From NCBI GenBank assembly GCA_017475035.1, contig JAFVGK010000187.1:1-60780 (forward strand): a DNA stretch of 60,780 nucleotides. Reading direction: 5' to 3'. Of the stretch, positions 1 through 8,135 are shown one piece after another. The DNA comes from Blautia sp. (GTDB lineage: Bacteria > Bacillota > Clostridia > Lachnospirales > Lachnospiraceae). Under the pieces are notes generated by a model that was not told where the DNA came from, made no database searches, and saw only the letters and a list, made by a program, of their open reading frames with translations. Numbering within the stretch: the first letter of the stretch is position 1; the number at the start of each line of letters is the position of its first letter. Position numbers and translations under genes: made by a program.

Positions 1-1
1 G

Positions 2-391
2 AAGATCAGCCATTTTCAGTGTGCGTTGACGCCTGACTTTTCACTGTACATGGACATGCCAATGGCAATGAAAGTATGGAATGTCTACCGCGCCAGGCTG
101 ATGGGACAGATGATGCAGGACGCAGGGATAGAGACTATCCCATGCCTGCAGTGGGCGGAACCGGAGACGTTTTCGTTCTGCTTTGATGGTCTTCCGCAAG
201 GCGGCACTGTGGCAATCAGCACGCTTGGAGTGCTTCGGAGTGATGAGGCACAGAAAGTGTGGAGGGCCGGAGCTGATGAAGCCATGCGGAGGCTGAAACC
301 CGACACGGTGCTGTTGTATGGTTCTGCGATTGGTTATGACTTCGGGGCGGCGAAGGTGAAGCAGATCAAGGACAACAGGATGGAGAGGTGA
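2..391 (+). CDS. DUF4417 family phage protein, 5' truncated by window edge
   Basis: The frame is open to the first base, so the N-terminus lies outside the window. The visible 129 residues contain the TPDFSLYMDMP and FSFCFDGLPQGG segments that I recognise as DUF4417, a family common in Firmicutes phages. In these proteins a serially conserved core ends shortly after a GTVAIST-like strand, which is also present here. The function of the family is not known to me. The stop codon overlaps the start of the next gene (TGATG at 389-393), so the two are translationally coupled and sit just upstream of the terminase genes. Confidence 0.75.
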   Translation, partial: KISHFQCALTPDFSLYMDMPMAMKVWNVYRARLMGQMMQDAGIETIPCLQWAEPETFSFCFDGLPQGGTVAISTLGVLRSDEAQKVWRAGADEAMRRLKPDTVLLYGSAIGYDFGAAKVKQIKDNRMER

Positions 392-765
392 TGGGGAGTC
401 GCGGGGCAAGTAGTGGAGTATCGATTCGCGGTAATAAATATGGCACACAGTATAAGAGCATTTTACAATTCGAAAATATTAAATTTGTTAAAAAGACAAG
501 TAGGCAGTCCGAAGACCTGATGGAAACCATGACGCCAGGCAGGATATATGCCACGGTTGGAGGCAAAGATGTTATCAGGATCACTTTCTTCGATGAAATA
601 AATAAAAGAAACAAGGTGATCGAAATAGACAAGAAAACCCAAAAATGGCATGTTCACCACGGATATGAGCATACGGAGTATAGTGAGGAGCATCATGAAT
701 CTTTATCTGATTCAGATCAAATATTTCTTGACAAGGTATTAGAGGTTTGGCATAATAAGAAATAG
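391..765 (+). CDS. Small MGSRG-tagged phage protein (cassette 1)
   Basis: This 124-residue protein of unknown function starts MGSRGASSG, an N-terminus shared with the next two genes (MGSRGGKS and MGSRGGQS). A GTG at 388 is an alternative start, but ATG 391 gives the shared N-terminus and has GGAGAGG just upstream. The rest is different: a beta-rich middle around residues 20-75, a His-rich HVHHGYEH stretch near residue 92, and an acidic then basic C-terminal helix. It does not carry the HPD motif of the other two MGSRG proteins. It is coupled to the DUF4417 gene by overlap. MGSRG-like N-termini are something I associate with Firmicutes phage morphogenesis proteins, but that is recollection, not proof. 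Confidence 0.7.
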   Translation: MGSRGASSGVSIRGNKYGTQYKSILQFENIKFVKKTSRQSEDLMETMTPGRIYATVGGKDVIRITFFDEINKRNKVIEIDKKTQKWHVHHGYEHTEYSEEHHESLSDSDQIFLDKVLEVWHNKK

Positions 766-805
766 GATAAACGGGCGAACCGGAATCTTACAATCATAGT
801 GTTAA

Positions 806-858
806 GCCTGGGAGCACGCGCGAAAGCGAAGTCCGGGTCCAAATCCCGGTGAGAGGCA
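806..858 (+). ncRNA. tRNA-like T-arm hairpin in the leader of cassette 2
   Basis: CCGGG (833-837), a seven-base loop TCCAAAT and CCCGG (845-849) form a perfect copy of a tRNA T arm. GCCT (806-809) can pair with AGGC (854-857) as a short closing stem, and CGC-GAAA-GCG makes an inner hairpin. There is no normal D arm or anticodon arm and the span is only 53 nt, so this is not a functional tRNA. It could be a decayed tRNA, a tRNA-like leader structure or chance pairing. Confidence 0.25.
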
Positions 859-865
859 AGAATAA

Positions 866-888
866 GTCGCAGTAATGCGGCTTTTTTT
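866..888 (+). terminator. Rho-independent terminator before cassette 2
   Basis: GTCGCA, loop GTAA and TGCGGC form a 6-bp stem (one G-U pair) followed by seven T. It lies between the first MGSRG gene and the second, and overlaps the leader of the second. Confidence 0.75.
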
Positions 889-910
889 GCGTCTATTGGA
901 GGAAAATAAA

Positions 911-1339
911 ATGGGCAGCCGTGGAGGGAAAAGCTATAGTGGGAAAGCCCGCAGCGCCGCGGGGGGGGTAAACCGGGAGAAAGAGCAGAAGGCGCGAGAG
1001 GACGAAGAATACAGACAGAGATCGGAAGATTTTCATAAAGCGTACTTCGCCAGTGAAGCGAGAAAAGAAGCTGAGTCGAAAGAAAAAGTAAAATCCCTTG
1101 GTTCCATGAAGTTCAAGAACGAATCAGAAAAAACTATCTGGATCATCAACAATCTTCACCCCAAAGACTCAATCGATCTTTTGGGCGTTACCAAGCGGTT
1201 GTATAAGCACCGGGACGAAGCAAAAGCGTGGCACAAAAAGATGACAAAGCTGGTACACCCAGATAACAACAGGGGAGTGCCAGGAGCCCAAAATGCTCTC
1301 ATCTTCGTGCAACGGTTGTACGAGGACATGATAAATTAA
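911..1339 (+). CDS. MGSRG-tagged J-domain-like protein (cassette 2)
   Basis: This protein has 142 residues from ATG 911, with TTGGAGGA just upstream. After MGSRGGKSYSGK comes a charged linker rich in Lys, Glu and Arg (about residues 15-70). The C-terminal 60 residues resemble a compact J domain: DLLGV (helix I), a Lys/Arg-rich helix II, then the invariant HPD in LVHPDNN, and a final helix ending LYEDM. In DnaJ proteins HPD contacts DnaK and stimulates its ATPase, so a role in recruiting host chaperone is a fair inference. The J domain sits at the C-terminus, unlike canonical DnaJ. The gene is isolated between two terminators. Confidence 0.75.
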   Translation: MGSRGGKSYSGKARSAAGGVNREKEQKAREDEEYRQRSEDFHKAYFASEARKEAESKEKVKSLGSMKFKNESEKTIWIINNLHPKDSIDLLGVTKRLYKHRDEAKAWHKKMTKLVHPDNNRGVPGAQNALIFVQRLYEDMIN

Positions 1340-1351
1340 CACAACAAGAGG

Positions 1352-1374
1352 GGACGCAATAGCGTCCTTTTTTT
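1352..1374 (+). terminator. Rho-independent terminator after cassette 2
   Basis: GGACGC, loop AATA and GCGTCC form a perfect 6-bp stem followed by seven T, 12 nt after the stop codon at 1339. Confidence 0.9.
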
Positions 1375-1403
1375 ATTCAAAATCAATAGCGAGGTAAATC
1401 ATT

Positions 1404-1907
1404 ATGGGAAGCAGGGGGGGGCAAAGCAATTACCACAAGAGCGGTGGTTCCCGATCTAGGAACAGCAAGAGGCTTTATCCTTCGGTAATTTACAGGCCTA
1501 AGCCAAAACAAAAGGAAATGAGCGAAAAAGAGAAACGGGCTCAGGCGAAGGCAGAGAGGGCAAAAGCCAAGGCAGAGCGTGCGGCGAAGAGGGATCAGAA
1601 GCTGAGGGAACAAGCCGCAAGAATGAGGGTTGGCATGTCAGGCATTGATGATTACGCTAAGCGACATGGTTTCTCGTCGAGAAAAGAGGCCGCGGTACAC
1701 GCAGCCGCTACGTTGGACAATCCGGAAAGAGCTGAAATATTCGGGATCTTAAGTGCACATTACGGAAACCCATACCTTGCGAAGAAATGGTATAAGGAGA
1801 TGTCAAAACTTGTGCATCCGGACAACAACAGGGGAAACAGCAAGGCGCGCGATGCCATGAGTTATATAAGTGAAACTTATGAAGGAATGATTGAAAGATA
1901 CCGATAA
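1404..1907 (+). CDS. MGSRG-tagged J-domain-like protein (cassette 3)
   Basis: This 167-residue protein begins MGSRGGQSNYHK and continues with a very basic, Lys/Ala-rich coiled region (about residues 30-75) that could bind nucleic acid or form a helix bundle. Its last 55 residues parallel cassette 2: a helix with KKWYKEMSKLV, HPDNNRG, and a final helix with ISETYEGMI. The matching ends of cassettes 2 and 3 (shared N-terminal tag and C-terminal HPD module, unrelated middles) suggest ancient duplication with a diverged linker. It has its own ribosome site (GCGAGG) and is bounded by terminators on both sides. Confidence 0.75.
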   Translation: MGSRGGQSNYHKSGGSRSRNSKRLYPSVIYRPKPKQKEMSEKEKRAQAKAERAKAKAERAAKRDQKLREQAARMRVGMSGIDDYAKRHGFSSRKEAAVHAAATLDNPERAEIFGILSAHYGNPYLAKKWYKEMSKLVHPDNNRGNSKARDAMSYISETYEGMIERYR

Positions 1908-1928
1908 GACCAACAGGTCTGGGAGGAG

Positions 1929-1950
1929 AAGCGCGCACAAGCGCTTTTTT
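1929..1950 (+). terminator. Rho-independent terminator before the terminase genes
   Basis: AAGCGC, loop GCACAA and GCGCTT form a 6-bp stem running into a T tract. It closes the third MGSRG cassette and separates it from the packaging genes. Confidence 0.85.
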
Positions 1951-1991
1951 ATTTGTGAAAGGTGGTGCTTGCGGGAAGAGAGGTGAACCGG

Positions 1992-2420
1992 ATGGGTGGT
2001 GAGCAGAACTTGAAGCATTTCACCTCGAAGACGGCAAGTGAAGCCGGGAAAAAATCCGGTGTGTCCCGCAGGAGAAAAGCGGACCTGCGAAAGGCGATGA
2101 ATGATATCCTTACGGGGAAAACCGTGAAGGTGAATGGAGTTGCGATCACTTATGAAGAGGCGCTGTGCATAAGGATGGTACAGGAAGCACTGGAAAACGG
2201 CAACGTCGGAGCTTACCGGGCGATCATGGACACGATCGGGCAGACCGCGAAGTCAGATGCCGATATCAGGGAGCAGAAGGCAAGGATCAGGAAGCTGGAA
2301 GCTGAGGCAGAGGCTGCAAAGAAAATATCCGAAGCCGGCGTGGAAACAGAAGATGATGGTTTCCTCGATGCCTTGAAGGGTACTGCCGCTCAGGACTGGG
2401 GTGAAAATGATGAAACGTAA
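1992..2420 (+). CDS. terS: Terminase small subunit (probable)
   Basis: This 142-residue protein lies immediately before the large terminase and overlaps it by 20 nt, the usual place for the DNA-recognition subunit of the packaging motor. The N-terminal segment KHFTSKTASEAGKKSGVSRR and the helical body, which ends in a Lys/Glu-rich coiled segment (about residues 90-120), are typical of the short small subunits of Firmicutes siphoviruses. I chose ATG 1992 because AGAGAGGTG lies 5-13 nt upstream; GTG 1983 and GTG 1962 are in-frame alternatives. Assignment rests on position, size and general sequence character. Confidence 0.7.
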   Translation: MGGEQNLKHFTSKTASEAGKKSGVSRRRKADLRKAMNDILTGKTVKVNGVAITYEEALCIRMVQEALENGNVGAYRAIMDTIGQTAKSDADIREQKARIRKLEAEAEAAKKISEAGVETEDDGFLDALKGTAAQDWGENDET

Positions 2421-3774
2421 GGCCCTCTTCCGCTTCCAACCGTTTTCGAGAAAACAGAGGCAGGTTCTTAACTGGTGGACGGACGAAAGCCCCGTAAAGG
2501 ATATGGACGGGATCATCGCTGATGGTGCGATCCGGTCAGGAAAAACCATTTCCATGTCGCTGTCCTTTGTTATCTGGGCGATGACCTGCTTTAACGGACA
2601 GGATTTCATCATGTGCGGCAAGACGATCGGAAGCTTCCGGCGGAATGTCCTGCGGTGGCTGAAGGTGATCCTTCCGGGCAGGGGCTATCAGGTAGAAGAC
2701 AGGCGGTCTGACAACCTGGTTATTGTTACCCGCGGCGATGTCTCAAACAGCTTTTACATATTCGGCGGCAGGGATGAGAGCTCGCAGGATCTTGTACAGG
2801 GCTTAACTGCAGCCGGTGCCTTCTTCGACGAAGTGGTATTGATGCCGGAAAGCTTTGTCAACCAGGCAACGGGGCGCTGCTCCGTGGATGGATCCAAATT
2901 GTGGTTCAACTGCAACCCTGAAGGGCCGCATCACTGGTTTAAAGAAGAGTGGATAAACTACTCGGCCGGATACATGGGCAAAGCCGCAGCCGATGCAGAG
3001 AAAGAAGCTGCAGAAAAGGCTGGTGAAGATACAAAGGTTAAGAATCTGGCTTACCTTCATTTCACAATGGAGGATAACCTTTCCCTTGCGGAAAAGATCA
3101 AGGCAAGGTACCGCTCGCAGTACAGCGGCGTTTTCTTCAAGCGTTATATTCTGGGGCTCTGGTGCATGGCTGAAGGCCTGATTTATGATATGTTCGATGA
3201 GGATGTCCATACAGCGGATATCCTGGATATTGCCGACAAACTGATTGACAGGGAAAGATATGTCAGCGTTGACTATGGTACACAAAATGCCATGGCGATG
3301 CTGCTTTGGAATAAAGGGGTGGACGGCAGGTGGTACTGCATCCGGGAATACTATTATTCCGGCCGCGATAACCTGAAGCAGAAAACAGATTCACAGTACG
3401 CAGATGATTTCGTGAACTGGCTGGACGGAACGAAGATCAAAGCGGTGGTCTGTGACCCGTCTGCGGCAAGCTTCATTGCGGAGCTCAGAAACCGTGGTTA
3501 CTCAGTTATAAAGGCTGACAACGATGTCCTTGACGGGATCCGGAAGACAGGGACAATGTTCAACCTCAGGAAAATCATAATCTGCACATCCTGTGTGAAC
3601 CTGATCAAGGAGCTGGGTTCTTATGTGTGGGACAAGAAGGCGGCGGAGCATGGAATAGAGCAGCCGGTCAAGGTATTCGATCACGCGGTCGACAGCCTTC
3701 GCTATCATGTGTATACGATCATGTGCGGCAAGATTGCGAAGATAAAAGATAAGGCGAAGAAGGGATTGAGATAA
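2401..3774 (+). CDS. terL: Terminase large subunit
   Basis: This is the 457-residue packaging ATPase and nuclease. Residues 42-49 (GAIRSGKT) are the Walker A motif, followed by a hydrophobic Walker B strand ending FFDEVVLMP near residue 145. The C-terminal RNase H-like nuclease domain shows its acidic residues in SVDYGTQ (near 290), VCDPSA (near 350) and FDHAVDSLRY (near 430). Length and motif order fit the PBSX/Terminase_3 type. Possible starts are GTG 2401, ATG 2407 and ATG 2410, with GGGGTG directly upstream. The gene abuts the portal gene, whose ATG follows the TAA with no gap. Confidence 0.95.
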   Translation: MKMMKRKALFRFQPFSRKQRQVLNWWTDESPVKDMDGIIADGAIRSGKTISMSLSFVIWAMTCFNGQDFIMCGKTIGSFRRNVLRWLKVILPGRGYQVEDRRSDNLVIVTRGDVSNSFYIFGGRDESSQDLVQGLTAAGAFFDEVVLMPESFVNQATGRCSVDGSKLWFNCNPEGPHHWFKEEWINYSAGYMGKAAADAEKEAAEKAGEDTKVKNLAYLHFTMEDNLSLAEKIKARYRSQYSGVFFKRYILGLWCMAEGLIYDMFDEDVHTADILDIADKLIDRERYVSVDYGTQNAMAMLLWNKGVDGRWYCIREYYYSGRDNLKQKTDSQYADDFVNWLDGTKIKAVVCDPSAASFIAELRNRGYSVIKADNDVLDGIRKTGTMFNLRKIIICTSCVNLIKELGSYVWDKKAAEHGIEQPVKVFDHAVDSLRYHVYTIMCGKIAKIKDKAKKGLR

Positions 3775-5247
3775 ATGTATGTATTTACAATGCCTGCCGA
3801 AAGGTGGGATGAAACAAACCCGGACAGGCAGGCAGTATTACAGCTCGTCCTGAAACACCGGGCAGTGGCAGCACATCTGCATAAGCTGAAGGAATACTAT
3901 CTTGGGCATCATGATATACTTGGGGACAAAGACCGGGATCTGAAGCTTGTGTGCAACCACGCAAAAGATATATCTGATACAGCGACAGCTTACTTTATCG
4001 GTAACCCGATATCATACAAAAGCGCCGACAGCGACCTGAAGACGCTGACGGATGAACTTGACAATGCCGGAGCTGATGAAGCTGACGGTGACAATGGCCT
4101 TGACCTGTCTGTTTATGGAAGGGCGTATGAGTACATTTACACGCAGGAAGATGATACAGCTTTGGAGATCAAAAACCTCTGCGCGGAGAATACCTTTATG
4201 GTTTATGACGACACGATCCAGCAAAGGGAGCTTTTCGGCGTGTACTATTACGTCAGAAAAGACGATACGGATATGTCAGGGAAAATCCATTACATCGCAA
4301 CGGTAATGACCGCAAATTATGTGTGGGTATTCGAGCTCAGTGAGATACCGTCTGAAAACAGCGTGCTTGACGGCCCCGCTGCCCATTTTAAAGGCGAGGT
4401 ACCGCTGATCGAGTACTTGAACAATAAAGACGGTATCGGTGACTTCGAGCTGCAGACAGGCCTGATTGATGCGTACAATGCCCTGATGTCTGACCGTGTG
4501 GTTGACAAGGAACAGTTTATAGACGCCATCCTTGTGATTTATGGCACGCTGCTGTCAGATGAAGATGATGAAGAAGGTGATGGGAAAGGTTCAGACCGCG
4601 CCATGCGGCGGCTGAAGATGAAGAAGCTGCTGGAAATGCCTGACGCATCAAAGGCAGAATACCTGACCAGGACGTTTGACGAAAGTGGTGTGGAGATCCT
4701 GAAGAAAGCAATCGAACAGGATATCCACAAGTTCTCGCACATCCCGTGCATGACGGACGAAGCGTTTGGCGGGAATGTATCAGGCGTGGCTATGGAATTC
4801 AAGCTCCTGGGCATGGAGAACATCACCAAGATAAAGACGAGATATTACAGGAAGGGGCTTCGAAAGAGGCTCCGTATTTTTTGCAACTGGTTGGGAACGA
4901 GCTCGAAAGGGAAAGTTGACCCGGCTTCTGTGACGGCTGTTTTTACGCGGGCGATGCCGAAGAACCTTCTGGAGATCAGCCAGTACGTGGCGAACCTCAA
5001 GGGGACGGTAAGCCTCAAGACACTGCTTTCCGAGATCCCGTTTGTTGACGATCCTGACGAAGAAATTAAAGCTGTCGAGGAAGAAAACCAGAAGGCGGCA
5101 GAGCTCCAGCAAAAGATATTTGGCGGCCCCGGGATAGACAACACGCCTCCGGAAGGGAATGAACCCGACGCCAATGATATAGATGACGGCGATGAGGACG
5201 GCAGGGAAAAGCCGCCTGCTCGGGGGAGGGGCATCCCTGACGAATGA
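3775..5247 (+). CDS. Portal protein (SPP1 gp6-like)
   Basis: This 490-residue protein has the features of the SPP1 gp6 portal family: an HNHAKDI-type N-terminal helix (CNHAKDISDTATAYF), a YEYIYTQED core strand pair, the segment FELQTGLIDAYNALMSDRV before the crown/stem helices, and an acidic Asp/Glu-rich tail. Portals form the dodecameric DNA gate at one capsid vertex and dock terminase and head-completion proteins. It sits between terL and the gp7-like minor head gene, and its stop overlaps the next start by 4 nt (ATGA). Confidence 0.92.
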   Translation: MYVFTMPAERWDETNPDRQAVLQLVLKHRAVAAHLHKLKEYYLGHHDILGDKDRDLKLVCNHAKDISDTATAYFIGNPISYKSADSDLKTLTDELDNAGADEADGDNGLDLSVYGRAYEYIYTQEDDTALEIKNLCAENTFMVYDDTIQQRELFGVYYYVRKDDTDMSGKIHYIATVMTANYVWVFELSEIPSENSVLDGPAAHFKGEVPLIEYLNNKDGIGDFELQTGLIDAYNALMSDRVVDKEQFIDAILVIYGTLLSDEDDEEGDGKGSDRAMRRLKMKKLLEMPDASKAEYLTRTFDESGVEILKKAIEQDIHKFSHIPCMTDEAFGGNVSGVAMEFKLLGMENITKIKTRYYRKGLRKRLRIFCNWLGTSSKGKVDPASVTAVFTRAMPKNLLEISQYVANLKGTVSLKTLLSEIPFVDDPDEEIKAVEEENQKAAELQQKIFGGPGIDNTPPEGNEPDANDIDDGDEDGREKPPARGRGIPDE

Positions 5248-7001
5248 CAAGCAGGGAATACTGGGAAGCAAGGGCTGCCTGGCAGATGCATGCAGCCATG
5301 GAAGACGCTGAAAAGGTGGCTGACCTGATACATAAGGCATACACCAGGTCATCAGACAGGCTCGGGCGAGAGGCACTCCGGATCTTCGAGAAGTTCAGAA
5401 ACAAGTACGGCCTGAGTGAAGCAGAAGCGCGGCGGCTGATTAACCAGGTGAAAAGCAAGGATGACATTGCGGAAATCCTGCGGAAGCTGAAAGCATCGGG
5501 TTTAAAAATTCCGGAGCTGATTGCAGAGCTGGAATCCCCTGCCTACGCTTCCAGGCTCGCAAGGCTCGCGAGGCTGCAGCGAGACATTGACGCCGCCATG
5601 CTCGAGATGTATAACCTCGAGAACGAGAAAGACTATGACTTTTTTGTTGACCTTGCCAACGACGCTTATAACCGCTCGATGTACCTGATCCAGCAGCAGG
5701 CAAACGCCGGTTTCTCTTTCTCCCACGTAAACAGGAAGCACATAGAGAAGATGCTTGCCGCTCCGTGGTCAGGGGAACATTTCTCGAAGAGGATCTGGAA
5801 GAACACGAAGCGCCTCGCCGAAGAGCTGAAGGACGAGATGCTTGTAACGCTCCTTACAGGGAGGACAGACAGGGAAGCGGCTCACTCCATAGCCGGGAAG
5901 TTTGACTCAGGCTACATGCAGGCACGAAGGCTCGTAAGGACGGAGGCCTGCCGGATCTCCAACGAGATGTCAATGGACGCCTACGTGGAAGCCGGGATAG
6001 AGAAATACAGATACCTGGCAACACTTGACCTTCGAACCTCACAGATCTGCCGATCTCTTGACGGAAAAGAGTTCCTTGTGTCCGAGAGAAAACCCGGCAC
6101 CAGCTGCCCGCCGATGCATCCCTGGTGCAGATCCACCACGATCGCCGCTCCTACAGCCGAAGAGCTCAAAAGGATGAGGCGCCGCGCCCGGGATCCGGTT
6201 ACGGGGAAGACTTATCTTGTGCCTGCGTCCATGACTTACGAAGAGTGGTATGAGGCGTTTGTGGAAGGACGAACAGAAACTGAAGAAAGTGCCGGAAAGA
6301 ATAATGGATCACTTGAAAACATTTCCAGATCTGTTAAAATAGATGGCAGGAACAGGTTTGCCCGCCTGCGTGGGGCTTTGCCAAAGGAATACAAGGAAAT
6401 CCTCAGAGACAGGTATAACCAAGGCACTGATATCGCCAAGAAGATTTATGACAAATATGTTCCGCCCGGCGGCGTTGTAGCAAACAGTGAATATGACGGC
6501 ACGGCTCATTACAGGCCTTTCATGCGTGACATAGAAATGAATTTCAAAGAGGATCAGGTATATAAAGCAGGCCCTGGAACCACGTGGTATCACGAACATG
6601 GACACTACATAGATTATAAGGCGGGTCTGGTTAGCCAGGATCAGGATTATCTGGATGCGCTTATAGACGACGTAAAGGGAATGGACATTGTCGTAGAACA
6701 GAAGTTTGGTTTAACTGGCAGGATTGCCAATTATAAAATCAAACATACGCTGGAAGCAATTGGTGACATAAGCAATGGCGTGCAGGATATTTATCGTGCT
6801 GTTCATAATATAACCGGAGATCAATATTACTTGACGGAGTGGGGGCATGATTCAGGTCTGATGAATGAACGATCCTGCCTGAAGGAGTCTTTTGCCGATA
6901 TGTTTGAAGCATCTTTTGATCCGAAAAAAGTAGAGCTTATGAAAACATGGCTGCCCAATTCGTGGCGAGTGTTTGAATTTATGCTGGAGGTGTTGTTATG
7001 A
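5244..7001 (+). CDS. Minor head protein (gp7-like) fused to a zinc metallopeptidase-like domain
   Basis: The 585-residue product has two parts. Residues 1 to about 320 are an SPP1 gp7/phage Mu F-type head morphogenesis domain, with the hallmark LDLRTSQICRSLDG and the Cys-Pro-Pro-Met-His-Pro-Trp-Cys-Arg cluster. After a Gly/Ser/Asn linker, residues about 340-585 form an extra domain. HEHGH at 450-454 matches the zincin HExxH motif, and KESFADMFEA with Glu 548 is in the right place for a third zinc ligand or helper residue. Family members without this fusion end near the first domain. The enzyme might be ejected with DNA or act on host cells; its substrate is unknown. The next small gene overlaps its stop by 4 nt. 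Confidence 0.9.
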   Translation: MTSREYWEARAAWQMHAAMEDAEKVADLIHKAYTRSSDRLGREALRIFEKFRNKYGLSEAEARRLINQVKSKDDIAEILRKLKASGLKIPELIAELESPAYASRLARLARLQRDIDAAMLEMYNLENEKDYDFFVDLANDAYNRSMYLIQQQANAGFSFSHVNRKHIEKMLAAPWSGEHFSKRIWKNTKRLAEELKDEMLVTLLTGRTDREAAHSIAGKFDSGYMQARRLVRTEACRISNEMSMDAYVEAGIEKYRYLATLDLRTSQICRSLDGKEFLVSERKPGTSCPPMHPWCRSTTIAAPTAEELKRMRRRARDPVTGKTYLVPASMTYEEWYEAFVEGRTETEESAGKNNGSLENISRSVKIDGRNRFARLRGALPKEYKEILRDRYNQGTDIAKKIYDKYVPPGGVVANSEYDGTAHYRPFMRDIEMNFKEDQVYKAGPGTTWYHEHGHYIDYKAGLVSQDQDYLDALIDDVKGMDIVVEQKFGLTGRIANYKIKHTLEAIGDISNGVQDIYRAVHNITGDQYYLTEWGHDSGLMNERSCLKESFADMFEASFDPKKVELMKTWLPNSWRVFEFMLEVLL

Positions 7002-7243
7002 TTTATTCGTCAACGGAATGCATAGAAGCATATCAAAGGGTTTTCCCGGATGATATATGTTTCCGCCTGATGCCGGACGGCCAGTTTCTCGTGGGGAAAA
7101 TCAATGATAGAAGATATATACAGCCTTTACATGAAACAGACGAAACCTTCATGGACAGGGTCAGAAGAAGCGAAGCCGAAGGAAGAAACCTTTTCTACGA
7201 AGAATGGAAAGAGTATAAGCCAAATCCGAATTACATATACTAA
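6998..7243 (+). CDS. Small protein coupled to the metallopeptidase fusion
   Basis: This 81-residue protein of unknown function starts inside the stop codon of the minor head fusion (ATGA overlap), so translation is coupled. It is acidic and aromatic-rich, without membrane segments or signal peptide, and ends before two consecutive terminators. Its position directly after a C-terminal enzymatic extension is the position where a dedicated inhibitor or chaperone might be encoded, but the sequence gives no direct evidence. It could also be an unrelated head accessory protein. Confidence 0.7.
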   Translation: MIYSSTECIEAYQRVFPDDICFRLMPDGQFLVGKINDRRYIQPLHETDETFMDRVRRSEAEGRNLFYEEWKEYKPNPNYIY

Positions 7244-7248
7244 CCATA

Positions 7249-7270
7249 CCGCCAGAAATGGCGGTTTTTT
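7249..7270 (+). terminator. Terminator after the minor head operon
   Basis: CCGCCA, loop GAAA and TGGCGG form a perfect 6-bp GNRA-capped hairpin followed by six T, beginning 6 nt after the stop codon at 7243. Confidence 0.9.
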
Positions 7271-7291
7271 ATAGATTTTTATAGATAAATC

Positions 7292-7315
7292 AGCGCCCCT
7301 CGAGGGTGCTTTTTT
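7292..7315 (+). terminator. Second hairpin terminator in tandem
   Basis: AGCGCCC, loop CTCGA and GGGTGCT form a 7-bp stem with one G-U pair and a T tract. Two terminators 22 nt apart separate the portal/minor head operon from scaffold and capsid, which suggests control of relative expression. Confidence 0.75.
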
Positions 7316-7330
7316 ATACCCAATTCGCAA

Positions 7331-7415
7331 CAGCCTGGACGGTGAGACATCCGGACAGGCCGGGGTGATGAAGATGACCGCAATGGCTCGGGCAGTGGAA
7401 CACCTGCACAGGCTG
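7331..7415 (+). ncRNA. Possible structured leader RNA of the scaffold/capsid operon
   Basis: CAGCCTG (7331-7337) is complementary to CAGGCTG (7409-7415) and would close a multi-hairpin RNA that contains CCGG-ACAGG-CCGG and other short stems. It lies between tandem terminators and the scaffold ribosome site. An open frame exists across part of it, but it has no ribosome site and the scaffold start is clearly further on. Covariation has not been tested. Confidence 0.25.
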
Positions 7416-7439
7416 GGGCATAGAGCAAAGGAGACTAAC

Positions 7440-8117
7440 ATGAAATCAAAAGAAATCAGAGAGATGCTTAAAGAATTACGGATCCCGATGAACATTCAGC
7501 TTTTTGCAGGAGAAGACGGCGGGAATGATGGCGACGGCGCAGGCGATGATGCCGGAAACGATGACGGCGAAGGTGATAATAATGGCGATGATGGCACCGA
7601 TGATAAGCCAAAGGATATGTCGTTTGATGACTTCCTCGCCACCGGCCAGAATCAGGCGGAGTTTGACCGACGCATGAAGAAGGCTCTCGACAAGGCTGTG
7701 AGCAAAGCCAGAAAAGCGTGGGAAGCGCAGGCGGACGAGTCGACCTCTGAGGCGGAGCGCCTGGCAAAGATGAACGAGGCAGAGAAAGCCCAGTACAAGG
7801 CGACAAAGAAAGAGAAGGAGCTTGCTGACAGGGAAGCAAAGCTTCTGCACCGTGAGCTTATTGCTGAGGCAAAGAGCATGCTATCCGACAAAGGTCTTGA
7901 TCCTTCCCTTGCCGAGACCATCGTTCACGCCGGCATGGATGCTGAAGCTGTCGAAGGTGTCGTCAAGACACTGGAAGAGTCCTTCCGGCAGAGCAACGAA
8001 GCTGCCGTGAAGAACGCCTTAAAAGGTGGGAAACCGCCGAAAAAAGCGGAGGCAGGGAATCCTGCGGATGATGAAGCAAAGAAGATCAGGGATGCCGTAT
8101 TCAAAGGCTTTTTCTGA
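7440..8117 (+). CDS. Capsid scaffold protein
   Basis: The start is ATG 7440 because AAAGGAG (7428-7433) is well placed; the frame is open further left without a ribosome site. The 225-residue protein has a Gly/Asp-rich acidic N-terminal third (about residues 25-60), a long charged coiled-coil rich in Ala, Lys and Glu (about 75-150) and a basic C-terminus. This is the pattern of DUF4355/gp20-like scaffolds, which guide procapsid assembly and are then released. It directly precedes the major capsid gene. Confidence 0.88.
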   Translation: MKSKEIREMLKELRIPMNIQLFAGEDGGNDGDGAGDDAGNDDGEGDNNGDDGTDDKPKDMSFDDFLATGQNQAEFDRRMKKALDKAVSKARKAWEAQADESTSEAERLAKMNEAEKAQYKATKKEKELADREAKLLHRELIAEAKSMLSDKGLDPSLAETIVHAGMDAEAVEGVVKTLEESFRQSNEAAVKNALKGGKPPKKAEAGNPADDEAKKIRDAVFKGFF

Positions 8118-8135
8118 TACGAAAGGAGATAAGTT

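Noticed and set aside
806-858. A functional tRNA gene
   Set aside because: Only the T arm and four acceptor pairs are present; no anticodon arm or D arm can be drawn.
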